Source: CAVVMA01 sp963788205
Lineage (GTDB): Bacteria; Desulfobacterota; Binatia; Binatales; Binataceae
Direction: 5' to 3'
DNA: 64,000 nucleotides
Assembly: GCA_963788205.1 (NCBI GenBank)
Contig: CAWBGG010000007.1
Coordinates: 434,001 to 498,000 of the forward strand
Shown: positions 26,371-34,025 of the stretch, in pieces
How the letters are laid out: each line of letters starts with the position of its first letter
Numbering within the stretch: position 1 is the first letter of the stretch
Made by a program: the position numbers and the translations under genes
The notes under the pieces: model-generated
Databases searched by the model: none
Seen by the model: the letters and a program-made list of their open reading frames with translations, nothing else
Told to the model about the DNA's origin: nothing

Positions 26371-28101
26371 ATGAGCAAGAAGCCGAAATGCAGCCTCGAG
26401 CCGAACCTTTCATCGTCTGCGGGCCAGGCGGGTGGAGAGCGGTTGGGCATCGAACCACGACCTGCGCACAGCCGCCGCGCCTTCCTGAAGGGGATTGGTG
26501 CCGCAAGCGTAGCGGTTCCGTTGACAGCGATCGCTGCGAACGCCGCGCGCACCGGACTTCCCGACGTGCTCTCGGATACCACCGCCAAGGAACTTGACCT
26601 GAAGGCTCGCCGCGACCGGGCATTCGACAAACGTCTCAAGGCGGCGACGGATGATCGCAAGGTCAAGGTCCCGCCTCATCCTAACAACGGAGATGAGGCT
26701 GCGTACCCGTCTGGAATCGCGAATTTCACGAAGGGCTTCGCGCACAACTCGTTTGGCGAGATCGCTCCGGCCATATACGCAAGCTACCTGGCCGCCGTGA
26801 AGACCGGTAAGCGCGCGGACTTCGACGCCCTGCCGATGGGCGGCAACACACCGCTGGTAGATCCGCAGGCCGGTCTTGCCTTCGACCTCGAGACTTACGA
26901 TCCATCGCAAAACTCGATTCCGGCATTCGACACGCTGATCAGTCCCGGCCTCGCCGCGCAAATGATCGAAACGTACTGGCAGGCGCTGACGCGCGACGTC
27001 CCATTTTCTCAATATGGAACCGACCCGACGATTGCCGCCGCGGCCACGGAGTTGACGGGGCTCCCATCTTTCGTCGGTCCGCAAATCAGCGGCAGCGTCA
27101 CGCCGCAGACGGTGTTTCGCGGCTTCACCAAAGGCGACCTGATCGGACCGTACGTCTCGCAGTTCTTCCTGCAGCCGTTTACCTACGGCGTGATGCCATT
27201 TGTCGGCTACATGACTACGCTTCCCGGCGATTTCGCGGCCGACCCGGTATCGTGGCTGAACCTTCAGAACGGCGCACCCGCGCCGATTCAGAGTGAGAAT
27301 CCGGACCCGCAGTTGAGGTATGTCCGCAGCGGACGCGATCTCGCGGAGTACGTTCACAATGACGTGCTCTTCCAGGAATACCTCAACGCGGCGTTGATGC
27401 TGATGAAGATGAAAGCGCCGCTGAACTCGGGGAATCCCTACCCGCCGAGCCTCAAGTCCGAAAGCGGTTTCATCACTTTCGGCTTCCCGATGATCGAGGT
27501 GTTGGTCGCGGAAGTGATCGCGCGCGCGCTCAAGAACGCATGGCTCCAGAAATGGTTCGTCCATCGCATGGCGCGTCCCGAGGAAACGGCTGGGCTGGTT
27601 CACTTCACGCTGACCAACCAGAAGACCTATCCGCTCGACACCAGCGTCCTGACCTCGGTGGCAGCCGCGACAGTCTTCGCGCGTAACGGCAGCTATTTCA
27701 TCCCGATGTCGTATCCGGAGGGATGTCCGTTGCATCCGTCCTATCCATCCGGACATGCCACCGCGGCGGGTGCGGCGGTCACCGTGCTCAAGTGGTTCTT
27801 CGATGAGACTTTTCCAATTCCCAACCCTCTAGCCACTACCCCTGACGGCTTGGAAGTGGTCCCCTATACCGGCTCGGATGCGGGTCAGATAACCGTGGGC
27901 GGAGAACTCAACAAACTGGCGTCCAATGTGGGATTAGGCCGAGTCTTCGCGGGAATCCACTGGCGCGAGGACATCCAGCAAGGAATGCTTTTGGGCGAGG
28001 CGGTTGCGATTAGCCTGCTGAAGGATCAGGCGCACCTTTATAACGAGAACTACACCGGCTTCACTTTTACCGGTTTCAATGGGAACACAATTACGGTTTG
28101 A
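26371..28101 (+). CDS. Vanadium-dependent haloperoxidase / PAP2-superfamily protein, Tat-exported
   Basis: A 576-residue protein. ATG 26371 has aaggag eight bases upstream. The N-terminus carries a twin-arginine signal, SRRAFLKGIGAASVAVPLTAIAA (about residues 35-57), so it is exported folded. The C-terminal domain has the vanadate/phosphate-binding motifs of the family: PSYPSGHATAAGAA (about 453-466) and AGIHWREDIQQGMLLG (about 526-541, with the conserved Arg and Asp/His region). Members halogenate using peroxide or act as acid phosphatases; sequence alone does not decide. It lies inside the tRNA-Met island, followed by a fragment of a second copy. Confidence 0.85.
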   Translation: MSKKPKCSLEPNLSSSAGQAGGERLGIEPRPAHSRRAFLKGIGAASVAVPLTAIAANAARTGLPDVLSDTTAKELDLKARRDRAFDKRLKAATDDRKVKVPPHPNNGDEAAYPSGIANFTKGFAHNSFGEIAPAIYASYLAAVKTGKRADFDALPMGGNTPLVDPQAGLAFDLETYDPSQNSIPAFDTLISPGLAAQMIETYWQALTRDVPFSQYGTDPTIAAAATELTGLPSFVGPQISGSVTPQTVFRGFTKGDLIGPYVSQFFLQPFTYGVMPFVGYMTTLPGDFAADPVSWLNLQNGAPAPIQSENPDPQLRYVRSGRDLAEYVHNDVLFQEYLNAALMLMKMKAPLNSGNPYPPSLKSESGFITFGFPMIEVLVAEVIARALKNAWLQKWFVHRMARPEETAGLVHFTLTNQKTYPLDTSVLTSVAAATVFARNGSYFIPMSYPEGCPLHPSYPSGHATAAGAAVTVLKWFFDETFPIPNPLATTPDGLEVVPYTGSDAGQITVGGELNKLASNVGLGRVFAGIHWREDIQQGMLLGEAVAISLLKDQAHLYNENYTGFTFTGFNGNTITV

Positions 28102-28139
28102 TGAGTATATATTCTGAGCGGCGCGAGGAGCCGAAAGCG

Positions 28140-28384
28140 CGGTTGCTGAAATGAACCGACCACGGGGAACGTCCTCAGCATCCGTCCTACGGGGCTGCAC
28201 CACGATTCTCAAGGCGTTCTTGGATGAGACCTTCGTGATTCCGAATCCGGTCGTGCCCAGCGACGACGGGTTATCGGTCAATCCATATACGGGAGCGGAT
28301 GCGGACCAGATGATAAAGTGCGGAGGAGAGATCCCGCTCGACGCCGGCAACGCGAGTATCGAACGCGTCGCAGTAAATATCTGA
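28140..28384 (+). pseudogene. Remnant of a second haloperoxidase gene
   Basis: The segment translating to TILKAFLDETFVIPNPVVPS and NPYTGADADQMIKCGGE aligns with VLKWFFDETFPIPNPL and VPYTGSDAGQITVGGEL near the C-terminus of the intact gene just upstream. The active-site histidine segments on both sides are missing, so it is a non-functional remnant of a tandem duplicate. Confidence 0.75.
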
Positions 28385-28452
28385 CGCAACAGCGCGGCTG
28401 CCGCGCTACTTGACGAACCTCCGCGCTGGTTTAGAATTCATAGCAAAGCATC

Positions 28453-28764
28453 ATGTCTACGGCAGTGCAAAAGATGGGAACCAGGGGCCAAGTGACGCTC
28501 CCCAAGCACGTGCGCGAGGCGCTGGGGCTTAAGGCCGGCGACCTGCTCGAGACCGTGCTGGTGCGTGAGGGCGCGCTCACCCGACCCGTGGAGCCTAAAG
28601 CCAAAAGAGTCGAAGACCGCGGCCTCGAACTGGCGCTTGCAGAAGCGGAGGCGGACGTGAAAGCAGGGCGGGTCAGCAAGCCCTACCATTCGGCGCATGC
28701 GCTGGTCCGCGATGCCGTCGCTGCAGGCGGGCGCCAGCGCCATCGTGCGCGCACGAAGAACTAG
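28453..28764 (+). CDS. AbrB/SpoVT-type antitoxin-like protein (103 aa)
   Basis: The N-terminal ~45 residues form an AbrB/MazE swapped-hairpin DNA-binding domain (KMGTRGQVTLPKHVREALGLKAGDLLE). The rest is acidic-helical (LELALAEAEADVKAGRV), typical for the toxin-binding tail of antitoxins. The gene overlaps the start of a RelE/YafQ-like frame. Such pairs repress their own promoter and neutralise the toxin. The toxin is truncated here, so the antitoxin is probably an orphan. Confidence 0.75.
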   Translation: MSTAVQKMGTRGQVTLPKHVREALGLKAGDLLETVLVREGALTRPVEPKAKRVEDRGLELALAEAEADVKAGRVSKPYHSAHALVRDAVAAGGRQRHRARTKN

Positions 28765-28890
28765 GCGCTTCGACCGGGACCTCGCCGACGCGCCGCCCGC
28801 CGTTAAGCGCGCCTTCGAGAAGCAGCTAGCCCATCTGCTCGCCAACCCGCGCCATCCCTCGCTGCGCGCCAAGAAATACGACGAGGCCCG
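28712..28890 (+). pseudogene. RelE/YafQ-like mRNA interferase toxin, truncated at the tRNA repeat
   Basis: The frame reads RTRRFDRDLADAPPAVKRAFEKQ then HLLANPRHPSLRAKKYDEARG, a good match to the first ~60 residues of RelE-like toxins paired with AbrB-type antitoxins. The expected continuation (W-x-A-R-V-x-xx-W-R-F-xF, with catalytic residues) is missing: at 28891 the DNA switches to the copy of tRNA-Met. The toxin should therefore be inactive. The breakpoint marks a recombination junction. Confidence 0.75.
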
Positions 28891-28948
28891 TGGTTGGAGC
28901 ACGCGGCTCATATCTGCGGTGTCGTAGGTTCGACTCCTACCGCCGCCA
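28891..28948 (+). repeat. 58-bp copy of the tRNA-Met 3' part (distal att site)
   Basis: 56 of 58 positions match 24031-24088 of tRNA-Met, from the D-loop to the penultimate acceptor bases. The 5' acceptor and most of the D-arm are missing, so it is not a tRNA gene. It is the far boundary of the 24.09-28.95 kb island. Confidence 0.88.
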
Positions 28949-29364
28949 CTACATAGATACCTGCAAAGCGACGGTTGGGTATTTTGGTTCGGAGAGGGCA
29001 CGCCGGAGAGCGCCGCTGCCACTGGAAGCGGGTGCTTACGACGCTGTATCGGCTCGCGGGAATTTCGGCGGGTCATGCGCCTCGGTTCCGCCACGCGATG
29101 GCGGCGAGACCGCTTTCGAACTTGGTAAACCCTGAGAGCGTGGCGACCATTTAGGCCCTGCCGAAAAACTTGGTTTAATCAGGTGGATCGCGTTGACTGG
29201 GGTGCCTTGAGTAGGTCCCATAGTCGACGGCAAGTCCCGGTTCGCGCGAAAACGGTAGCCGCATCGGCTACTCCTTTGAGAATGCTCGATCTCGAGCCGG
29301 AACGCGAGCAAGTCGCGGGTGGCTGCCCGTAGGGGACGCCCTTAAAAACGGTGCCTGGGTCGCC
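28949..29364. other. Intergenic stretch, no gene recognised
   Basis: About 415 bp between the island boundary and the DUF6527 gene. Only unsupported short frames are present; no hairpin with a U-tract or known repeat was found. Confidence 0.4.
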
Positions 29365-29811
29365 TTAATGCCGGAACATCTTGCTGAAGAGGTTCGCCAA
29401 CGCGCTGCGCTTCGGCACACTCAGAGATTCGGTTGGCAGGCCTTCCGGACCCGCTTGGTTCGGCGTGCCCGATCCGAAAAAACGGTCCTTCGCACGCCGA
29501 TCCCGTTGTTGCTCAGCCAGCACAGCCTGATCCGACCAACGACCCGCCTTGACCACCTTATTGTTGGTAATGACGTAGTGCGATCGACAGGGCAGGCTCC
29601 AATTGCCTACTGAAGGCCGCAGTGAAATGGTTTCGCCGTCAAAGATCATGCGCCAATCAGTGGGCGTGAATGGCGTGACCACTTCCAAACCGCAGCCACA
29701 GCAGCAGAGATGCACAGCGGTGGCATAGGGCATGGAAATGTACAGCGCTCCCGGTTCCAGCGCTTCTGGGATGAATTCGACGAAGCGGTGTTCGAGTCTA
29801 CGATAGCGCAT
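29365..29811 (-). CDS. DUF6527-type protein with Cys-rich putative zinc site (148 aa)
   Basis: ATG 29811 overlaps the stop of the ThiF gene by one base (TGATG), so translation is coupled. The sequence shows VHLCCCGCGLEVVTPF (about residues 31-46) followed by GNWSLPCRSHYVI (about 69-81), a Cys/His set that could bind zinc, with a basic C-terminal tail. I recognise this pattern as DUF6527, recurrently encoded with bacterial ubiquitin-like and E1-like genes. Its job is unknown; a binding or ligase-like adaptor role is a guess. Confidence 0.75.
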   Translation of the reverse strand: MRYRRLEHRFVEFIPEALEPGALYISMPYATAVHLCCCGCGLEVVTPFTPTDWRMIFDGETISLRPSVGNWSLPCRSHYVITNNKVVKAGRWSDQAVLAEQQRDRRAKDRFFGSGTPNQAGPEGLPTESLSVPKRSALANLFSKMFRH

Positions 29812-30983
29812 CAGCCCGGATCGCAGTTGACCAGGAGATTGCCGTCGGTCGTATAGGTCGCATGATGCTCGCGCTCGAGGTCTCGATAAAAGCCTCGCAT
29901 CCGCTTCCACTTCGCCACCGCTAGCGCTGCGTTGAGGCAGTTTAGGTCGGCCACCTGAATGTTCGAAGCATAGAGGTTTTCCTCTACACCTGCCGCGAAT
30001 GACACCCTGCTGCGCAACACGTCCCGCCTTTCGGGCGTCGAAGCCGTCATGCGCAAGATCCCACCTAACGAGCCCCCGTCCAACGCCAGACCCATCCCGA
30101 CATCGATGAACGATGCGCCGATCTCCTCTAGCTTTTCGACCACAGCAATCTTGCCGGAGCCTTCATCCATGCTTACGAAAGCGAAGGTTACGCCGTCAAG
30201 TAAGCGAAGATTTGCCGGACCGAGCTTTACAGGATGAGCAATGATTCCCCGGTGCACCCGTGCATAGATGCTGCTGAAGTAATCAACCTTGAGCGGAACC
30301 TCCCGGAGCGTCTGAATGGATGGCGCGCCAGGCGCTCGGAATGCGTTGTGATTCAGGAATTCATCATCGTCGAAAAGACGAATTTGCTGGACCGGCGTTT
30401 TCGCCGTCAAATCCAAGATGTATGAGCCCGTTCCGCCCAAGCCGATGATAGCTAATCGCTCCGCACTCAGTCGATCCACGAGCACGCCTAGGCCAACGCG
30501 GCCCGACGCCGAGTCCAAGTATTCGAACACCGACTCTGGATCCTCGTCCCCGCTCGCCGCGTAAAGCCGCGGTGTGGCGTTCGGATTAATGACCCGGGCC
30601 GGCGCAGCGAGCATCGCCGCATAGGTCGTCATCTTGTGGTAGTAGTCTTCGTATCCGCCCTCTGGCTTCTGCGAGAAGCTATATTGAGCGACGACGCCGG
30701 GTGCGAGTTCCTGCCGCCGGCTTTCATTTGCGATCCCCAGTTTCACACCGTCTGACGTGCACGGATACTCGCCATCAAAATAGACGACGTGGGTCGAGGG
30801 TCGCCGCGTGTGGTCGCCCGCGAGATCCAATGCCGATATGAGCGTGCCGGCCAGAACCTGTCGTTTCTCGTTGACGTACGGCACTCCTCTTATAAGCAGG
30901 AGACCGCCGCGGAGCTGAACCCAATAGCCCTCTTCGCGAAGCCTCAGCAGGTCAGGACTAAGACTTAACAGTTTCTGTGACAT
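29811..30983 (-). CDS. ThiF-family E1-like adenylyltransferase (390 aa)
   Basis: An N-terminal domain of about 165 residues (WVQLRGGLLLIRGVPYVN, then STHVVYFDGEYP) of the type I associate with DUF6791 precedes a ThiF Rossmann domain. The ATP loop is AIIGLGGTGSYILD (about 184-197), followed by RLFDDDEFLNHNAFR and DGVTFAFVSMDEG. ThiF/E1 enzymes adenylate the C-terminus of ubiquitin-like proteins. No obvious catalytic Cys stands out among the few cysteines. ATG 30983 lies inside the end of the ubiquitin-like gene (26-bp overlap); GTG 30998 with an upstream aaggg is the alternative start. Confidence 0.85.
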   Translation of the reverse strand: MSQKLLSLSPDLLRLREEGYWVQLRGGLLLIRGVPYVNEKRQVLAGTLISALDLAGDHTRRPSTHVVYFDGEYPCTSDGVKLGIANESRRQELAPGVVAQYSFSQKPEGGYEDYYHKMTTYAAMLAAPARVINPNATPRLYAASGDEDPESVFEYLDSASGRVGLGVLVDRLSAERLAIIGLGGTGSYILDLTAKTPVQQIRLFDDDEFLNHNAFRAPGAPSIQTLREVPLKVDYFSSIYARVHRGIIAHPVKLGPANLRLLDGVTFAFVSMDEGSGKIAVVEKLEEIGASFIDVGMGLALDGGSLGGILRMTASTPERRDVLRSRVSFAAGVEENLYASNIQVADLNCLNAALAVAKWKRMRGFYRDLEREHHATYTTDGNLLVNCDPG

Positions 30984-31389
30984 TGAAGCTGGTCTCACCG
31001 TGGCCCTTGATTTTCACCTTCACCTTGCCTCCGACGTTGAGTTCTCCCACCGGGGGAACCTGAGCCGCGTTGCGGTATGTGATGGTGTATTTCACGTTGG
31101 GCTTAGTCGGACCGTCCGGGTAGGCGATTTTCACCAGTTCCTCGAAGCTGACAACGTCGCCTGGAACAGTACGCTTGCGGCCATTGACGATGATCTCGGC
31201 CTCGCGAGGCTCTTCGTGCTCGACGCGATTGAGCTCATCGACCGCCTCGTGCAGGGCGGCCTCAGCCTGATCCTCCCTCGCTTCGGCGCGCCGCTCTTCT
31301 TCGCGGGCCTCGGCCAGATCGCTCTCCGCCTTCCGAATGTTGCCCAGCGCCTCCTTCAGCGCAGCTTCCTCTTTAGTTTCTTCGGTCAT
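30958..31389 (-). CDS. Ubiquitin-like (Multi_ubiq-type) protein with N-terminal coiled coil (143 aa)
   Basis: ATG 31389 has a strong aaggaga site. Residues ~1-60 are a highly charged Glu/Ala/Arg helix (EALGNIRKAESDLAEAREEE), probably a coiled coil. Residues ~65-143 form one beta-grasp domain of the multiubiquitin type: AEIIVNGRKRTVPGDVVSFEELVKIAY, then YTITYRNA and GKVKVKIKGHGETSFNVTETVKS. It is a single domain rather than the repeats often seen, and it does not end in Gly-Gly. It is the first gene of the ThiF/DUF6527 operon and presumably the enzyme's substrate or carrier. Confidence 0.82.
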   Translation of the reverse strand: MTEETKEEAALKEALGNIRKAESDLAEAREEERRAEAREDQAEAALHEAVDELNRVEHEEPREAEIIVNGRKRTVPGDVVSFEELVKIAYPDGPTKPNVKYTITYRNAAQVPPVGELNVGGKVKVKIKGHGETSFNVTETVKS

Positions 31390-31522
31390 ACCTTTCTCCT
31401 TTAGTGCGTCGGGGACGCCCTTTTTTTCTGATCGGGAACCAGGCCCCATGAGCAGTACGAAAACAATATAGGACAGGGCGGGCCTGGCGTCAATATCAAA
31501 CACGAACAAAGCATGTGCTGTG

Positions 31523-31528
31523 TATAAT
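31523..31528 (+). promoter_or_regulatory. Possible -10 box for the XRE-ImmA-exonuclease operon
   Basis: A perfect TATAAT preceded directly by TG (tgtataat), 50 bp upstream of ATG 31578, in the 188-bp region between the two divergent operons. No clear -35 box was found. This is also the likely site where the XRE protein regulates both operons. Confidence 0.45.
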
Positions 31529-31577
31529 ACAAACAGACGATGCCAGCTTGACGCACACAGTATAGTTGGAGCAGTTT

Positions 31578-31934
31578 ATGAGAATGTCAGAGATGGAGCT
31601 CTATCGACGCCTTGGCCGCGCGGTGGCTGCCCGCCGTAGGAGTCTCGGCCTGACTCAGGGCCAGATTGCCGCGCAGCTTGGCTTGTCTCGCGCGTCGCTC
31701 GCGAATCTTGAGAACGGCCGCCAGCGCATCATGGTGCATCAGCTCTTCGGCTTGGTGAACGCCTTGAGGTTGAATTCCATTCTCGACTTGGTTCCCGCTG
31801 TCTGGACCTTCGACGAGCCACTTGCAGAACTCAAAATCCATGGGTCGCCGCTCAGCCCTCACCAACGATCCGGCGTACATCGACTCTTGGCTTCGGCCTT
31901 GGCGGAAGATCGCCATCGGAGGCGTTTTCAATAA
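31578..31934 (+). CDS. XRE-family helix-turn-helix regulator (118 aa)
   Basis: ATG 31578 has ggag at good spacing. The helix-turn-helix is ELYRRLGRAVAARRRSLGLTQGQIAAQLGLSRASLANLENGRQ (about residues 6-50). A short C-terminal region follows. The stop overlaps the ImmA/IrrE start (TAATG), so the two are coupled. From known pairs such as ImmR/ImmA, the repressor is expected to be cleaved by the partner protease on a signal, releasing the promoters, which probably include the divergent ubiquitin-like operon. Confidence 0.88.
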   Translation: MRMSEMELYRRLGRAVAARRRSLGLTQGQIAAQLGLSRASLANLENGRQRIMVHQLFGLVNALRLNSILDLVPAVWTFDEPLAELKIHGSPLSPHQRSGVHRLLASALAEDRHRRRFQ

Positions 31935-32449
31935 TGCGCGAGCCTGACGCGGCGGGGGCGCGGCAAGCAGCCCAAACGCTTCTCAACAAGCATGGCGTCA
32001 AGTCATTTCCCGTGCCAGTCGAGCGCATCGCGAAGGCCCTCGGCGTTCGCGTCGAATACGCCCCGCTAGACGGTGAGCTCTCGGGCTTGGCTCACATTCA
32101 CAATGGTGTTCCCATCGTGGGCATCAACACATTGCACGCGCCCAATCGGCAACGCTTTACGCTGGCGCATGAACTTGCTCACATCCAGCTGCATCGCCAG
32201 GAGCTGGAGGCGGCCGTGCATGTTGATCGCGGATCGCTCCGCCGCGACGCCATCGCTGCGGCAGGTGTTGATCCGACCGAGATTGAGGCCAATGCCTTTG
32301 CGGCCGAGCTACTGATGCCCACTTCCTTTCTGGAAGGCGTTCTTGATGGCCGGTCAGTTGATCTCGAAGATGACGAAGCCGTTATGGCGCTTGCCAAGCG
32401 CTTCAAAGTGAGCGAGACCGCCATGCGGTTTCGCTTAGGTTCCCGCTAA
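31934..32449 (+). CDS. ImmA/IrrE-family metallo-endopeptidase (171 aa)
   Basis: The zinc protease motif HELAH is in FTLAHELAHIQLH (about residues 77-89), and the third ligand Glu is probably in TEIEANAFAAELLMP (about 115-129), both typical of the ImmA/IrrE (peptidase M78) family. Translation is coupled to the upstream XRE regulator by a one-base overlap. Expected role: signal-dependent cleavage of that repressor. The exonuclease gene starts 17 bp later. Confidence 0.9.
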   Translation: MREPDAAGARQAAQTLLNKHGVKSFPVPVERIAKALGVRVEYAPLDGELSGLAHIHNGVPIVGINTLHAPNRQRFTLAHELAHIQLHRQELEAAVHVDRGSLRRDAIAAAGVDPTEIEANAFAAELLMPTSFLEGVLDGRSVDLEDDEAVMALAKRFKVSETAMRFRLGSR

Positions 32450-32465
32450 GACGAGGTCCGAGCCG

Positions 32466-33377
32466 GTGAGCTTCGTCATTTACGACGTTGAAACCACCGG
32501 CCTTACGAAGGGCTTCGACCAAATCGTCCAGTTCGCCGCGGTTCGCACGGATGCGGAGCTCAACATCATCGACCAGATGCGGGTTCGTTGCCGATTGCTC
32601 CCCCACGTCATTCCGTCACCGGAAGCACTGCACGTGACGGAATTAAGCATCGGTTCGCTGACCGACCCGTCCCTCCCTTCACACTATGAGATGGTGACCG
32701 ACCTTCGCATGGTTATGGAGCGTTGGTGTCCGGCCCTCTTCCTCGGGTTCAATTCGATTTCATTCGATGAGGAATTTCTTCGGCAGGCCTTCTATCAATG
32801 CCTGTACGGTCCCTACCTCACGAACACGCACGGCAGCGCGCGCGCTGACGTCCTCAATCTTTGCCGCGTGGCAGCGGCCCTGCGGTCTGACGTGCTGATT
32901 CCCGGACGCGATACTGATGGCCGCGGCATATTCAAGTTGACCCGGCTCGCTCAAGCCAACGGAATTCTGGTCTCCGCGCCCCACGAGGCGATGGTGGACG
33001 TCGCCACAACGCTCGCCCTTTGTCGGCATGTCCGTACTCGCGCCCCCGAAGTGTGGTCCCAATTCCTGAGGTTCGGCCAAAAGGCTAGCGTCGAGTCCTT
33101 CATCACCGACGAAGACGCCTTTCTCGTTTCAGAAACCGTGGGCAATCAGCATCGAGCGCGCATTGTGACACGCATCGGTTGCCGTACCGACCGGCCCACG
33201 CGCCACTATTGCCTTGATCTCAGCGCAGACCATGCAGCGCTACGAGCGATGAGCCCTGAACAGATGATCGAGGCCTGCCGATCGTCTGATAGGCCCATAG
33301 TGACCATTCGGACCAATGCAGCGCCGACGCTTTGGGCGCTTTATGACGCAACGCTCGAGCGAGCTCGCCCCATTTGA
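32466..33377 (+). CDS. ExoI-like DEDDh 3'-5' exonuclease, N-terminal part
   Basis: GTG/ATG region at 32466 opens MSFVIYDVETTGL, with the exonuclease motif I (DVETTG, about residues 7-12), motif II in LGFNSISFDEEFLRQAFY (about 95-112) and motif III HEAMVDVATTLAL (about 176-188), the DEDDh catalytic set. It resembles exodeoxyribonuclease I (SbcB) of about 480 residues, but the frame stops at 33377 after 303 residues, and the expected C-terminal part follows in another frame at 33346-33891. It lies in an operon behind the XRE and ImmA/IrrE genes. Confidence 0.8.
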   Translation: MSFVIYDVETTGLTKGFDQIVQFAAVRTDAELNIIDQMRVRCRLLPHVIPSPEALHVTELSIGSLTDPSLPSHYEMVTDLRMVMERWCPALFLGFNSISFDEEFLRQAFYQCLYGPYLTNTHGSARADVLNLCRVAAALRSDVLIPGRDTDGRGIFKLTRLAQANGILVSAPHEAMVDVATTLALCRHVRTRAPEVWSQFLRFGQKASVESFITDEDAFLVSETVGNQHRARIVTRIGCRTDRPTRHYCLDLSADHAALRAMSPEQMIEACRSSDRPIVTIRTNAAPTLWALYDATLERARPI

Positions 33378-33891
33378 CGAAGCCGAAGTGAGGCAGATGG
33401 TGGCTCGGTTGCGGGAAGACAAACCCTTTCTCAAACGCTTATGCGAGGCGGCACAGGCAGCCGAACCAACGTATCCGCCCTCCCCGCACGTCGAAGAGCA
33501 ACTTTATGAGCATGGCTTTCCGACGCCCGAGGACGAAGCCTTGATGAAGCGCTTCCACTCGACCCCGTGGGCGCACCGTACAGCCTTGGCTGCCAGCTTC
33601 GCAGACGGCCGATACCAGCGCCTAGCTCGCAGGCTTATCTACTTCGAACGGCCAGAGCTTCTCGGGGCCGGTCTTCGCGCCGCCGGATCCCGCGAGATCA
33701 GCCAGCGACTATTGGAGCGATGCGGAAACCAAACACGTTGGCGGTCCATTCCAGCAGCGCTTCGCGAAGCCGAAGCCCTGCTGGCCGAAGGCGAGTTGAG
33801 CAGAGAAGCCCGCGCGCGTTTGGCTGAATACAGGGCCTATCTCCTTCAGCGCCAATCCACTCTTCCGGTCGCCGATACAGAGAGCGGGTGA
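33346..33891 (+). CDS. Exonuclease I-like C-terminal part in an overlapping frame
   Basis: From ATG 33346 the frame reads LAPFDEAEVRQMVARLREDKPFLKRL and later YPPSPHVEEQLYEHGFPTPEDEALMKRFH, then ARRLIYFERPELL, all features of the C-terminal domain of ExoI-like proteins. The two frames overlap by about 30 bp, and removal of one base near 33365-33375 would join them. Either this is a single frameshifted gene, or a two-subunit arrangement with coupled translation; I favour the first because the domain is normally fused. Confidence 0.65.
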   Translation, partial: TQRSSELAPFDEAEVRQMVARLREDKPFLKRLCEAAQAAEPTYPPSPHVEEQLYEHGFPTPEDEALMKRFHSTPWAHRTALAASFADGRYQRLARRLIYFERPELLGAGLRAAGSREISQRLLERCGNQTRWRSIPAALREAEALLAEGELSREARARLAEYRAYLLQRQSTLPVADTESG

Positions 33892-34025
33892 CGACAGTCG
33901 CAGGCCGCAAGACCCGGAGCCCGCCGCCACCCGTTTGTCGGGGCCGCCGATGAAACACTGTGAGCCTTGGCGGCTGATGATACCCGTCGCGAGCATGATA
34001 TTGCTCCGAGGGCATGGGACATGCC

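Larger units (their letters stand above)
24031..28948. mobile_element. Genomic island at tRNA-Met
   Basis: Bounded by the tRNA-Met 3' end and its 58-bp direct repeat, with two internal degenerate copies. Contents are a SIR2-like protein, a broken HigA-type regulator, a haloperoxidase and its remnant, and a truncated toxin-antitoxin pair. No integrase is present, so the island is either a satellite or has lost its recombinase. Confidence 0.75.

Noticed and set aside
26410..27756. Long minus-strand frame opposite the haloperoxidase (448 codons)
   Set aside because: Antisense to a gene with clear family motifs, no recognisable domain and Arg-rich composition.
28891..28948. Second tRNA-Met gene
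   Set aside because: The 5' acceptor strand and most of the D-arm are absent, and the CCA end is altered, so it cannot fold as a tRNA; treated as an att-type repeat.
24014..28948. Prophage or complete integrative element
   Set aside because: No integrase, terminase, capsid or replication gene can be found between the att-like repeats.
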